Assembly (NCBI GenBank): GCA_013398175.1
Contig: VZRZ01001063.1
Coordinates: 1,112-65,111 of the forward strand
Reading direction: 5' to 3'
DNA from: Climacteris rufus
Taxonomy: Eukaryota > Chordata > Aves > Passeriformes > Climacteridae
DNA: 64,000 nucleotides
The translations under genes and the position numbers were made by a program. Below the pieces are notes generated by a model. That model did no database searches, was not told where the DNA came from, and saw only the letters and a program-made list of their open reading frames with translations. Shown piece by piece: positions 12,681 to 22,342 of this stretch. Within the stretch, counting starts at the first letter, position 1. Every line of letters starts with the position of its first letter.

Positions 12681-13708
12681 TGTGATGGTTTGATAAGTTT
12701 GGGACGTCTAGCTTTTTGGGTGTGGTAGCGGCCAAAAGATGGCCCCTGTAAGGAGGTTCCAGAAGCTCCCACAGCTGTCCGGTCAGGACCTATCTCTGAT
12801 GGCTCCTGGGAGATTGATGTGCTGTTTTCCACAGTTGGGCCAATTAGGAGGGAGAGTGACACCTCTGCGACAGTATATTTAAAAAGCAATCTCTGTAGTA
12901 CACACGCGCACACCATGTAGTCACATAGGTGTAGGTTAGGCAGAGGAGAGGGAGTATAGCAGACAACTGAGAAGAACAACTGAACCATCAGATGTGAGAG
13001 CCAGCAAACTACGCCAGTCTGCCAAAGAAGAGGAGCAATGGGGGAGGAGGTTCCTGCATCATCGGAACTGAGACATTCTCGTGGCCTGTGGTGAGAAACT
13101 TTAATCAAACTTGGAGCAGAGACAGTGCAGAAGGGAGTGAACTCCCACAAGAGTAGCTGTGTCTGGTGGGGACCAAGGACTTTGCTCCTGAATCAAGAAG
13201 GGAGTCAATTAAGTTAAAAGAAGCCTGGTTTTATTCCTACCCTAAGAGAGAGACCAGCCCGACGGGGGAAGACGGAGCAGCAGCAGTTTCGGGCGGGCTG
13301 CATGCCAACTTCTGCAAACAGTGCCACAGTGCCAAAGGAGAGAGAGAGAGACCCCTCCAGGTATAATTGCTAAGAAGAGGAAACACCTGATCATCTGAGG
13401 ACTAAACTAATTAGAGAAAAACCCCCTTTGCAGGATTCCCTTATGATCTGGGAGAAGAGAGAGGGCTGTGAAGCTGTTGGGGAGGAACGGCAGAGGAAAA
13501 ATATTTAGGCAATGTTCCTTTGTTTTTGCTTACTCCTTTGACTCTGTAATAAATTCACTTTATCACTTAGAAGCGCTGACCTTGTCTCAGCCTAATTTTG
13601 CTCCTCTGCCAGCATTTCTTATCATGGTTTAGTAACACAGTTCTGTTCAGAAGGGGAAAAGAGCAGTTCTAGTGGGCCTTGGCCATTGGCCAGGGCTAAA
13701 CCACTACA
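12681..13708 (+). mobile_element. Solo LTR F with 5-bp target duplication
   Basis: A complete solo LTR of 1,028 bp. It is bounded by TGTGATGGTTT and AAACCACTACA, which are inverted repeats of each other at 9 of 11 positions, and it obeys the TG...CA rule. The flanking 5-base duplication AGTGC is exact (12,676-12,680 and 13,709-13,713). A TATA-like TATATTTAAAA lies near 12,874 and AATAAA at 13,548-13,553, so the element reads on the plus strand and has a long R region or a second start. A 5-bp duplication fits ERVL or ERV1 integrases. The 166-codon minus-strand frame at 12,650-13,150 and the frame at 13,166-13,366 lie inside the LTR and are not genes. Confidence 0.93.
13548..13553 (+). promoter_or_regulatory. 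Poly(A) signal of LTR F
   Basis: AATAAA followed by a T-rich stretch, 155 bp before the LTR end, which fits a U5 of ordinary length. Confidence 0.65.
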
Positions 13709-14075
13709 AGTGCCTTGAAAGGCAGTAACAGCCATTTATGCTCTGATTCTATTAGATCTGAAAAACTAATCAAGGTTAAGTCTGGATAGTAGTAACGGAG
13801 GAAATTTCCAAGGATGAGCTAGACTAAGAATGAAAGGTAATACTTTTCCATTTTTGTCATTATCTCAAAGATTATAAAGAGAATGTCAATATACTGCATA
13901 TCAGAGACTGCTTTTTTTATTATTTTTTAAGTCACATAGTGTTAAAACTGAGACCTGAAGATCTGTTTGCTTCCTTTGCTAAAAATACCACAGTATTAAA
14001 AATATTTAAAGCAGATAGTATGTGTTCTTGATGCAAGAGCTTGCAATAGAAAGGCACAACAGTATTTCTGTAGAG

Positions 14076-14664
14076 TAAAAGCGCTAAACCCGGAATGCTT
14101 TTGAGGTAGCGACAGCGCTTTTATGCATGCGTGATCCCTGCTGGGATGAGTTGTACAACTCTCCCAAAGGACAGATTTCTAGCTACGGCAGATAACCTGT
14201 TTTTGGTGGGTCCTCTAGGACAAGAGTTTCCCCAGGCGTGGTGTACTAGCCCCGGCGAGAATAAAAGGCTTAGACAGAGGGCCCTCCTCCGGGATAACAG
14301 CCGTTTATTGCAAATCCAGTGTTGCTTTGTGAGGGTCCAGAGTTATCCAGATGGCTGAGTAACCCAGAAGAAAGAGCCAGGAAGAAGCCCTGCAGGGCTC
14401 TTTTAAAGGGAGATGGGATCAGGAAACACCCAATGGGGAATGGCATAGTTCAAAGTGACCAGTGGAGAAGAGCTTTCCAGGACGTAGCCATATATGGGAT
14501 CTGAGATATGGGTACAGGTAACACAAAGGCAATATGCGGTTTTACCACAGCTCAGGCAGAGAGTTCAGATATTGGAAGAAGAAGGCTGAGGGCTTTGCCT
14601 GGGCTTTCTTCCCACCAAAACCTGAAGCTCAAAAGCAGCAGCTTCTGCCAAGGATGCTGCTACA
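14076..14664 (-). mobile_element. Solo LTR B1 (ERVK-like), minus orientation
   Basis: A solo LTR of 589 bp, sister of B2 at 47,407-47,997. On the minus strand it begins TGTAGCAGCATCC and ends TTTAGCGCTTTTA. The flanking 6-base duplication GTAGAG is exact (14,070-14,075 and 14,665-14,670), the length used by ERVK and alpharetrovirus-like integrases. On the minus strand a CTTTAAAAG TATA-like box precedes the poly(A) signal at 14,304-14,309 (seen as TTTATT on plus). The element ends in TA rather than CA; B2 shows the same end, so this is a family trait and not a sequencing error. Shared open frames (14,319-14,504 here) are LTR sequence. Confidence 0.93.
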
Positions 14665-14670
14665 GTAGAG

Positions 14671-17265
14671 CACAGTAAATAATTTTTTAAAAGCAAACCC
14701 ACAAAATGTATTCTGTGAGCAACATAGCTGAAAATCATAAAGGGCAGGCAGCAACATACAGGGAGAACCAATTGTCTTTTCTAGGACCCTGGGCTCATAT
14801 GTTGTCACCACATTCATGCATTTCCTGCATACATATTACATGCAATTCAATCTCATGTAATAAGAAATTGTGGTCACTGTTATGAACTCATGAAAAATTA
14901 CTAAATATTTCCACCACGTACACAATTAAAATACATTATAGTAAGACTGAGCAAATAGCTTCCTGTTTTTTTTTATGTTAGACTGCTTATAAGTAACTGG
15001 GTATTAATATTTTCAGGTAAAGTATACTCCTAACTCCCAATTACCTGTAGTGCAATTTCTGTTTGTTCTTGTTCAACAATTGTATTCCATCTCTGAAATA
15101 GCTGTATATTTCAGATATGTGAAATAACCTTTATTTTTTTTTAATTTGATACCTTTTAAAGAAAAGTAATGTATATACACGCATGTGCGCACACACATAT
15201 CTATATATAAAAGCTGGTAGAAATGAAGAACTTTAAAGAACATGGAACAATAAGCTATGCATGGTAGAAGGTTGTTCATGGGATTTCCTGCAGTGCCAAG
15301 GAAGCATTGGGTATTGAATAGAACTGACCAAATGACAGTATCAGCATTCATTGATAGGTTGACTAAGTAATAAGTCAGACAAAACCTTACCATAGCATTA
15401 AAAAATTGTCTTTGAGGGGACTTATCTGAATTGTCATATTCAAATATGACTGTGCTTCCATATTTCCAACAGATATATTGGAACATTTAAATAAATATTT
15501 ATTGACTAGTAAGAGATGTGAGAATCAAAACATCCCTGGTACAATGTTTTGCACTTTTTTTTTAATATGAAAAACAAAAAAGGAAAAGAAAAAATATGAC
15601 AAATTGTTTCTTAATTGTGAGGTCTTTCTACCTTTTTTCACCTTTTGAACTCATGAATTCTTCCTATATATCACTCTCTGACACATCTGCCATAAATATG
15701 CAGTTGGATTTGTCATATGAATTGAATTATTCTGGCATGTTTTTATGGGATCAGAGCATGTCTTGTTTTACCAGAAAGATTGTTGCATGCTCTATGGTTG
15801 TATACTTTCTAGGCCAATGTATTTCTCATAGAACTGATCAAAGACTGAGTGACATGCCTTGGAAGACAAGAATAAGCATTCCAGGAAGTGTTATTATCCT
15901 ATCTAAGCATATGTCTGTTACAGTCTCAGTCATCCAAATTAAATGCTCATGTATGCTGTATTAATGACTGATACTGACATAATGTAATCAGTCATTTGTA
16001 TGTATCAGTCATTCATATGAATCAGTCATTCATAGGTAATCATATTCACAGTGGTTTATATATCCTCTAATTAAGGATAGGAAATAAGGTTTGTGCAAAA
16101 TAGAAGCTAAGAATTTCTATTGTGTACTGAGGCAAACGACCGTTTAAAACCTAGTGATTTTGACTCTAAATGATGACTGTCATCTCATGTGCAATGAAGA
16201 GCCAGGAAAGCTAGACCAAATCTCAGTCCTTCAAGATGGGAAAGCTCTGAAGATTTAACATATTAGTATCACCTTCTTTTTCTCAGCCTGCAAAATGATG
16301 ATAGCCATATAATCTCACTAGTTGTGTCTGTGACTGTTTGTAAACTCCTACAGTGTATCCTAATATTTAAGCAAAGTAGTAAAGTGTATGAACATACATT
16401 ACCTCCCTGTGTTCTTTTTGCAATAGCCATTGCCTTATTTTCTTCCACTCCTTTATTTAACCTCTGTTTTGCTCTGTGTGCAACAGTTACCTTTCTGAGA
16501 TGATCTAAATTATGCAGATCCCTTTTTTTATATATGTTAGGTAGAATAGACAAATAACATATATCCATAGCTACAATCTGCCTAAATATCCATAAATACA
16601 ATCAATAACAATGTTTAAATCATAGCTAATTAATTGCCTCTAACCAGTGTTTAAATATTCTTTCACCACCAAAAAAAATAAAAGACTGCAGGTATTAATC
16701 CAAAAACTTTTATTACTGAAGTTCTTATGCCATCAGAACTACTACAATATGACTAATTAAATACTAAATATCTAGGACATTTCAGAAGTACACAGCAGTG
16801 GTTCTTACAGTTCAGATGAAATATTTCAATTTTTCATTAGTCCTTATTTTTGCATTATCACTTTTGAACAATATGTTCAATATTTTAGCTCCTAGAGTAT
16901 TTCATGTACTGTATAGGGACAACCAACACAAGAAAAACACAAACTTCTAAAAAAACCCCTTCATTTTTCTGAAAAATGAAGAGAGATTAATTTCCTGGAA
17001 ACTTCTGTAAATTGTCCTTTTCTATGATGGTCTGTCTTTTTTGGGTTGTGTGATTGTTAAATGTACTCCAACAATAACTAGAACTGTACCTATTGTGCAA
17101 CTTTTCTGACTTGCTACAGACAGAGGTTATCTATGGTTTCTGCCAAGGCTATTTAACAAGTGAATGTGTCTTATTGAGCCTCAAGAGTTTTCAAGTATTC
17201 TAATACTATAACTTCAGTGTCACTTCTAATTTAGCCTGATTGGTTTTTTTGATCTTTCTTCAATA
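14671..17265. other. AT-rich DNA, no gene recognised
   Basis: No LTR, CR1 or SINE seen. Three longer frames lie here (15,073-15,486 minus, 137 codons; 15,596-15,964 plus, 122 codons; 16,269-16,601 minus, 110 codons). None shows a motif I recognise, splice-site context or compositional contrast with its surroundings. Confidence 0.5.
15987..16037. repeat. Three 17-bp tandem units
   Basis: Three head-to-tail copies start ATCAGTCATT at 15,987, 16,004 and 16,021; copies two and three differ from copy one mainly in the last seven bases. Confidence 0.8.
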
Positions 17266-17271
17266 AAACCC

Positions 17272-17562
17272 TGTGGCAATAGAGGCAATAAAGACACGGC
17301 ACACAGCTTGGTCCGCAGAGAGCCGAGAGCCAGTGAGCGAGCCCCATTTATTGTCCTATTCCCATCTTGTATAGTAGGAACCCAGGCAGATGATCCATCC
17401 ACCCTCCAGTATGATTGGCTGGGGTTCTACACCACCCAATTCAAAAGATATCATACCCAGACTCACAACAACAGGTGCTTTATCTTATTGTTTCTCATAC
17501 CTCCCAGGGGAAAGAAGGACATTCAAACAAAAAGCCCCAGGCAGCAGCTTCAGGCTGCTGCA
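17272..17562 (-). mobile_element. Compact solo LTR D1, minus orientation
   Basis: A solo LTR of 291 bp. On the minus strand it begins TGCAGCAGCCTGAAGC and ends CCTCTATTGCCACA, so it obeys TG...CA. The 6-base duplication AAACCC is exact (17,266-17,271 and 17,563-17,568). It is related to D2 at 53,970-54,239 through the block ending in AATTGGGTG(G/T)TGTAG followed by CAGCCAATCAT. A TATA-like box (CTATACAAG on minus, 17,366-17,374 region) is followed about 20 bp later by AATAAA (TTTATT on plus, 17,347-17,352). This very short TATA to poly(A) spacing resembles alpharetroviral LTRs, where the poly(A) signal lies upstream of the start site. The nested open frames at 17,308-17,639 are not genes. Confidence 0.9.
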
Positions 17563-17568
17563 AAACCC

Positions 17569-19082
17569 CAATAATAATTAGGAGTTTAATGGGTCCTTAT
17601 TCTGGTCTGTGCTCAGTATGCTTTAGTGTGCCAATGTAAGGTTACTCACTACCTGACAGCTGGGTTTAGTTTCATATGTCTGTGCCTGTTCTCATCTGAT
17701 TTGTGCTTCAACACACCGTTCTTTGTTGACTCTTTTCATTGTTTTTTGTGCCAATTTAACATTGAACCTAGGCCTGCTCACCTGTTCCAAGTGAACTACA
17801 ATCCTATCTTCTATTCCAGCCTCCTACCTAAGCATTTCCATATAGTTTCTCTTTTTCCAGGCAGCAGAAAGTAATATCTCATGAGAAACTTGTGCGTCAG
17901 TAGATACAGATTTACTGAGTGGGATGAGGAAGCTTCACTTGCCCTCAACTCTAACTTCTTAGGAATTTCAAGTCAGCTTGCATATTAACAGAAGATTGTT
18001 TAGATGTCAGATACAGGGACATCAAGGGGTATTTGGCTATCCTTATCCCCACCCCTGAAATGCAGGTATGTGAGCTATCACACCGACAACCTTCTTCCCA
18101 CCATTGTAGCAGGGTGTTATGAAGACAGGCTTCCCTCTCTTCTGCTTGTGCTGTCATCAGTGTTTCACCTGCTTTTATTTAATCCCATTAGCTATGGTGA
18201 AACGTTGACAGAGAAGTGGTCTCTTATCTATTTTGTCGTTGTTATCACTGCTTCAGCAATTAATGTTATCAAACACTAGTTCTTTGTGAGTAGGCAGGGA
18301 AAGGTCCAATATTTACATTCCTGCATGTCTAGGACTTCTTAAATTGCTCAACAGTATGCAGAATAAAGTTGAAAAAACATTCATTGTCCCTTAACAGCAT
18401 GCTATTTATGACATAATTTGAAAATTGCTTTAGCTTATAAAGTTCTTGCCTCAATGTCCTCCAGAAGTGCTAACCTCAAGAAATCATTAACCAGGGGGCT
18501 TTTGTTTGTAATGTTTTCTGGTTCTGGTTGTAATGCCTTGTGTCTGTAAAATCCCTTGCTACTGATATTTGTGCGTCTCTACATTCCTGTCTTGTATTCT
18601 GCCATGAAGATTTTTTGTACTGATCATTGACAAAAGACATTTCTTTTAGTGCATCCCTGACATCCCATGACCTTTTAGCATGAAAAGTATCTTTATTTTA
18701 TTTAGCAAAATCAGGTTATTTTCCTGTCACAGAAATATGGTTTATAAATCATCCCTCATGAGGTATAAATAGGTAATATCACTTAGTATGTCTCTTTTAC
18801 TTGAGATTAACTCCACAATCTGATTTTTTTCTTCTGTCAAGTTGTCTTTTTTAAGTACTTTGTCAGACTGAGCAGAAGTACATTTGTGTTAGAATACTTT
18901 TTGAGTTAGTTAGTGAGAAAAATTCATGCTATGTTATAGAAAACTGAATAAAATTTTAAGACATGGCTTTTCATGTCTTTATTGCAGTATGTCAGGCTAC
19001 TAACTCCTGGAGAAACTGTTTTCTCATAGTGTAGGTGGGTGTACTCCTAGTAGACGGATGTACTCCTAGTAGGCAAAAAACT
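17569..19082. other. Intervening DNA, nothing recognised
   Basis: AT-rich DNA with short frames. A short imperfect direct repeat around GTACTCCTAGTAG occurs twice at about 19,040-19,072, just before the CR1 element. Confidence 0.5.
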
Positions 19083-19178
19083 GTCTGGATAGACAGGCTC
19101 AGAGAATGTTGGTGAATGGATTTAATCCATCCAGCAGCTGGTTACAAGTGTAGCTCCCCAGGGCTCAGTACTGAGGCA

Positions 19179-19494
19179 TGTTGCCCTGATTTTTGCAGTT
19201 CTGGATGTTGTCATTCTTTTGTAGTTAGTTTCTCACACTCTTCTCTGTAAACATGGCCATGTTATTGTAACTGTATCTTATCACTCACATTCCTTTCTCC
19301 TGAACACAGAACTTTGATGGACATTTCCTTTGACCACTGTGATTGAGGGAGGAAGAACTGATTTCCTCCAATGAATAGTAATTTCTAAATGCATATAAAA
19401 AATAAAGAAGGCAGGTCTTGCCCCCCTTCCTTCCTTCTCTCTGATCCTGGTAACAGGTGCCTCTGTCTCTTCCTTTTGTGTCGTTACTGCGACA
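19179..19494 (+). mobile_element. Compact solo LTR G nested in CR1
   Basis: A 316-bp solo LTR inside the CR1 element. It runs from TGTTGCCCTGATTT to TTACTGCGACA (TG...CA). Flanks are GAGGCA (19,173-19,178) and GAGGCC (19,495-19,500), a 6-bp duplication with one mismatch; CR1 on both sides rejoins at that point. TATAAAA (19,394-19,400) directly abuts AATAAA (19,401-19,406), the same compact design as D1 and D2, and its GCGACA end matches D2. Probably an ERVK or alpharetrovirus-like solo LTR. Confidence 0.85.
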
Positions 19495-19606
19495 GAGGCC
19501 AGACGTTTAATATTTTTGTCAATGATCTGGATGAAGGGATCCAGTGCACTCTCTGTCTGTTTGCAGATGACACAAGGTTGGATGGGAGTGTTGATCTGTT
19601 GGAGGG
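19495..19606 (+). pseudogene. CR1 ORF2 remnant with FADD catalytic motif
   Basis: About 37 codons of CR1 reverse transcriptase between the two inserted LTRs. Visible residues are FNIFVNDLDEGI, then LFADDT with the two catalytic aspartates, then GSVDLLEG at the point where LTR H entered. The frame is open here (within 19,389-19,673) but its start and end lie inside the LTRs, so no functional protein can result. Confidence 0.88.
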
Positions 19607-20183
19607 TGTGGCAGGATGGTTTTCACCCTCCCTCTCTGCTCCCAAATCTTATCTGCTGATGCAAAGATTTTAGGACCATCTCCCCTAAGATTTTTGCGCC
19701 AGCTATACTGGCAAGGCAGAATATCCAAGGTAAGTGACTGACAGACACAAGGATTTTACAATATAAAAGACCACTGTAAGCTCCAAAAATCAGACAGCAG
19801 TTTGGTTACTTCTTGAAGTTCACAGACTGTTCTCTCTGACAGACGTCAGTATGCCGTTTCTGTGCTTCTCTTCTAGAAGCTCAGAGAAAGGAATTGGTAA
19901 GTCACATTAATTTCTAACCTTACTATTTCTTTGCTATAGGTACCTTTTATTATTGTGCACTATTTATTCTACTGGTAGTATCTTTTTGTTTATCCTGTGT
20001 AGTAAGAAGTTTTGCTTAAATTCTGGTCTCATATGTGTTTTCTTGTGACTATTACAATAAATCAATCCATGTTGTAATAATCCTGATCGATCATAACTAA
20101 AGAACCAGAGAGAGAACGTGGTTTTGAGTGCAGGCCACTCCAAGAGAATTAAAACCAGTTTAAACTCTCTCATATTAATAACA
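19607..20183 (+). mobile_element. Solo LTR H nested in CR1, 5-bp duplication
   Basis: A 577-bp solo LTR inserted in the same CR1 element 112 bp downstream of LTR G. It runs from TGTGGCAGGATGG to TATTAATAACA (TG...CA). The 5-base duplication GAGGG is exact (19,602-19,606 and 20,184-20,188); removing the LTR restores the CR1 reading through LLEG-RKALQ. TATAAAA at 19,762-19,768 and AATAAA at 20,056-20,061 show plus orientation and a long R region. It belongs to a different family from G (different length, spacing and duplication size). Confidence 0.9.
19762..19768 (+). promoter_or_regulatory. TATA box of LTR H
   Basis: TATAAAA, 155 bp from the LTR start, with the poly(A) signal 294 bp downstream at 20,056-20,061. 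Confidence 0.6.
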
Positions 20184-20711
20184 GAGGGTAGGAAGGCTCT
20201 GCAGAGGAATCTGGACAGGCTGGATCAATGGACCAAGGCCAAAGGTATGAGGTTTAACAAGGCCAAGTGCCAGGCCCTGCACTTGGGTCACAACAACTCC
20301 TGTCAGTGCTACAGACTGGGGGAAAAGTGGCTGCAAAGTTGCCCAGCAGAAAAGAACCTGGGGGTGTTGTTTGACACCTGGCTAAACACAAGCCAGCAGT
20401 GCACCCAGGTGGCCAAGGAGGCCAAAGACATCTTGGTCTGTGTCAGCAATAGTGTGGCCAGCAGGACCAGGACAGTGATTATCCCCCTGTACTCGGCACT
20501 GATGAGGCCACACCTAAAGTTCTGTGTTCAATTCTGGGCCCCTCACTGCAAAGAAGACATCAAGGTGCTGGAGCATGTACAGAGAAGGGCAACAGAGTTG
20601 GTGAAGGGTCTGGAGCACAGTTCATATGAAGAGCAGCTGAGAGAGCTGGGATTGTTTAGCCTGGAGAAAAGGAGGCTTCAGAGGAGATCTTATAAGTCTA
20701 CAACTGTCTGA
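20184..20711 (+). pseudogene. CR1 ORF2 C-terminal remnant
   Basis: A 175-codon open stretch of the CR1 ORF2 reverse transcriptase after the catalytic site. Recognisable blocks in order are EGRKALQRNLDRLDQW, MRFNKAKCQALHLGH, LGEKWL, KNLGVL, SNSVASRTR, PLYSALMRPHLKFCVQFWAP, VQRRATELVKGLEH and LRELGLFSLEKRRL. These are highly typical of avian CR1. An ATG at 20,118 lies inside the inserted LTR H and is not the native start. The frame is lost after KRRL by a frameshift relative to the family, so the last ten codons are not CR1. Not expressed protein; no intact endonuclease domain exists in the window. Confidence 0.9.
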
Positions 20712-21015
20712 AAGGAGGTTGTAGCTGGGTGGGGGTCAGTGTCTTTTCCCATCTAGAAAGGGATAGGACAAAAGGAAGTTCCCTCAAGTTGCACCAGGAG
20801 AATGTAGATTATATCTTGGGAAAAGTTTCTTCACTGAGAAGATCTTCAAGCACTTGAACAGACTTCCCAGGAAGGTGCTGAAGTCACCATCCCTGGAGAT
20901 GTAAAAAAGATGTGTGGATGTGGCACTTAGGGTCATGGTTTAATGGGGCTTGACAGTGTTTATGGTTGAACTTGATGACCTTCAAGGTCTTTTACAGCCT
21001 AAATGACTCTGTGTT

Positions 21016-21265
21016 TCTGTTTCCTTTTATTTTCAGCTCATATATTATGAGTATCTAACCTATCACCACAAAGGAGAATAGATACATAAATAAATAATAA
21101 AATAAAATAAATAAAATAATTATACAGTATAATCAAATTAATTTAGTAATCCATTTATTAGCACTGTATGCAATGATCTCTTCTTGTATTCATTTTATAT
21201 CAGTTGAACAAGAAGTGTTCAACTTTTGCTATTTTTCCCCCTAGGATACTGAAAAACAACCACTC
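21016..21265. other. AT-rich spacer with AAATA-rich stretch
   Basis: Contains an A/T simple-sequence stretch (AAATAAATAATAAAATAAA-like) at about 21,085-21,122, possibly the degenerate tail region after the CR1 end, then unremarkable sequence. Confidence 0.5.
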
Positions 21266-22342
21266 TGGTGACTTAATCCAGGCTGGATATTAGATCACCA
21301 CCCAGCAACTCTCTCACTCCCTCTCAGAGAGAAAATAAAACATAAAGTCTCATTCATCGAGCTAAAGACAGGGAGATCATTCCCCAGTTACTGTCACAAA
21401 GAAACCAGACTTGATTTGCAGAATTTTAATTTTAATTTATTGGTAATTAACAACTGAGTAGGATAGTCAGAAACAAGACAAAACTAAAGACACCTTCCTA
21501 TCACCCACTTCTTCCCAAGCTCAACTTCACTCTCTTATTCCCACCCTTCAGTGGTGCGGGGGGATGAGGAATGGTGGTTGCAGTTAGTTCATAACACCAC
21601 ATCTCTGCTGCTCCTTCCTCTTCACTCTTTCTCCCTGCTCTAACATAGGGCCCCTTCAACAGGATACAGTCCTTCCTGAACTTCAACAGCTTCAGTCCTT
21701 CCCATGGGCTGCAGTTTTCAAGAGTGGCTCCATCATGGGTCCTTTCCATGGGATGCAGTCTTTTAGGAATAGACTGCTCCAGAGTGGACCATAATTCCAG
21801 TAAAAAAATGTGATTCTGTGTAGGCTTCTTTCCCATGGACTGTAGTTTCTTCCAGGAGCCTGATGCAGAGTGAGCTCACCATGGTGTGCAGCTTCCTTCA
21901 GGGCATATCCATGTGCTGCAGCATGAGTTCCTCCCTGAACTGCAGTGTAGATATCTTCTCTGACATGGTCCTCCAGGGGCTGCAGGCAGACAACCTGCTT
22001 CACCATGGTCACCTCCACAGGCTGCAGAGGAACTTCTGCTCCAGTGCTTGAAGCACATCCTTCTCCTCCTACCTCCCAGACTTTGGTGTCTGAGGGGTGG
22101 TTCCATTTTTTTCCTCACTTGTCTCACTCACAGCTGCTACAAAGTGGTTTTTTTCCTATTCTCAGATCTGTTTTCACAGAGGTACCACTAACTGTATTGA
22201 CAGACTCAGCTTTGACCAACAGTGGGTACAATTTGGAGCCAGGTGGAATTCACTTTGTCCAAGACAGGCTTATTTCTCACAGAGGTCATTCCTGCAGCCC
22301 TCTCTGCTATCAAAACCATGTCACATAACCCCAATAAAATCA
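21266..22342 (-). mobile_element. Long solo LTR I (ERVL-like), minus orientation
   Basis: About 1.08 kb of an avian ERVL-type LTR read on the minus strand. Landmarks on that strand are a CATGGTTTTGATAGCAGAG start region, a U3 with repeated CCATGG..TGCAG-type units spaced about 44 bp, GGTGGGAATAAGAGAGTGAAGT, an AATAAATTAAAAT poly(A) region (AATAAA complement at 21,436-21,441), and an end near GGATTAAGTCACCAGA. I did not find a clear target duplication, so both ends are approximate. Several open frames (21,501-22,423) are LTR sequence; repeated GCAG and CCATGG units make them look protein-like. Confidence 0.78.
21702..21920 (-). repeat. Degenerate ~44-bp array in LTR I U3
   Basis: Units cored on CCATGG or a variant start at about 21,702, 21,746, 21,789, 21,833 and 21,879, that is every 43-46 bp, with a further unit at about 21,909. 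Most are followed within a few bases by (T/C)TGCAG or TGTAG. Confidence 0.65.

Larger units (their letters stand above)
19083..21015 (+). mobile_element. CR1 LINE 3' half, split by two solo LTRs
   Basis: The CR1 parts are 19,083-19,178, 19,495-19,606 and 20,184 to about 21,015; LTRs G and H occupy the gaps. The parts rejoin in order on one strand at the TSDs. The first piece carries the GTGAATGG...CCCCAGGGCTCAGTACTG block of the reverse-transcriptase domain, the second carries FNIFVNDLDEGI and the catalytic FADD (19,560-19,571), the third carries the thumb and C-terminal region and a 3' UTR ending near 21,015 with CTTGATGACCTTCAAGGTCT. The 5' half of the element is missing. It is the largest CR1 copy in the window but is broken by frameshifts as well as by the insertions. 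Confidence 0.92.

Noticed and set aside
12650..13150. 166-codon open frame on the minus strand
   Set aside because: It lies almost wholly inside solo LTR F, antisense to it, and shows no protein family features.
15073..16601. Frames of 110-137 codons as small genes
   Set aside because: They are rich in hydrophobic and cysteine codons typical of AT-rich chance frames, with no recognisable motif.
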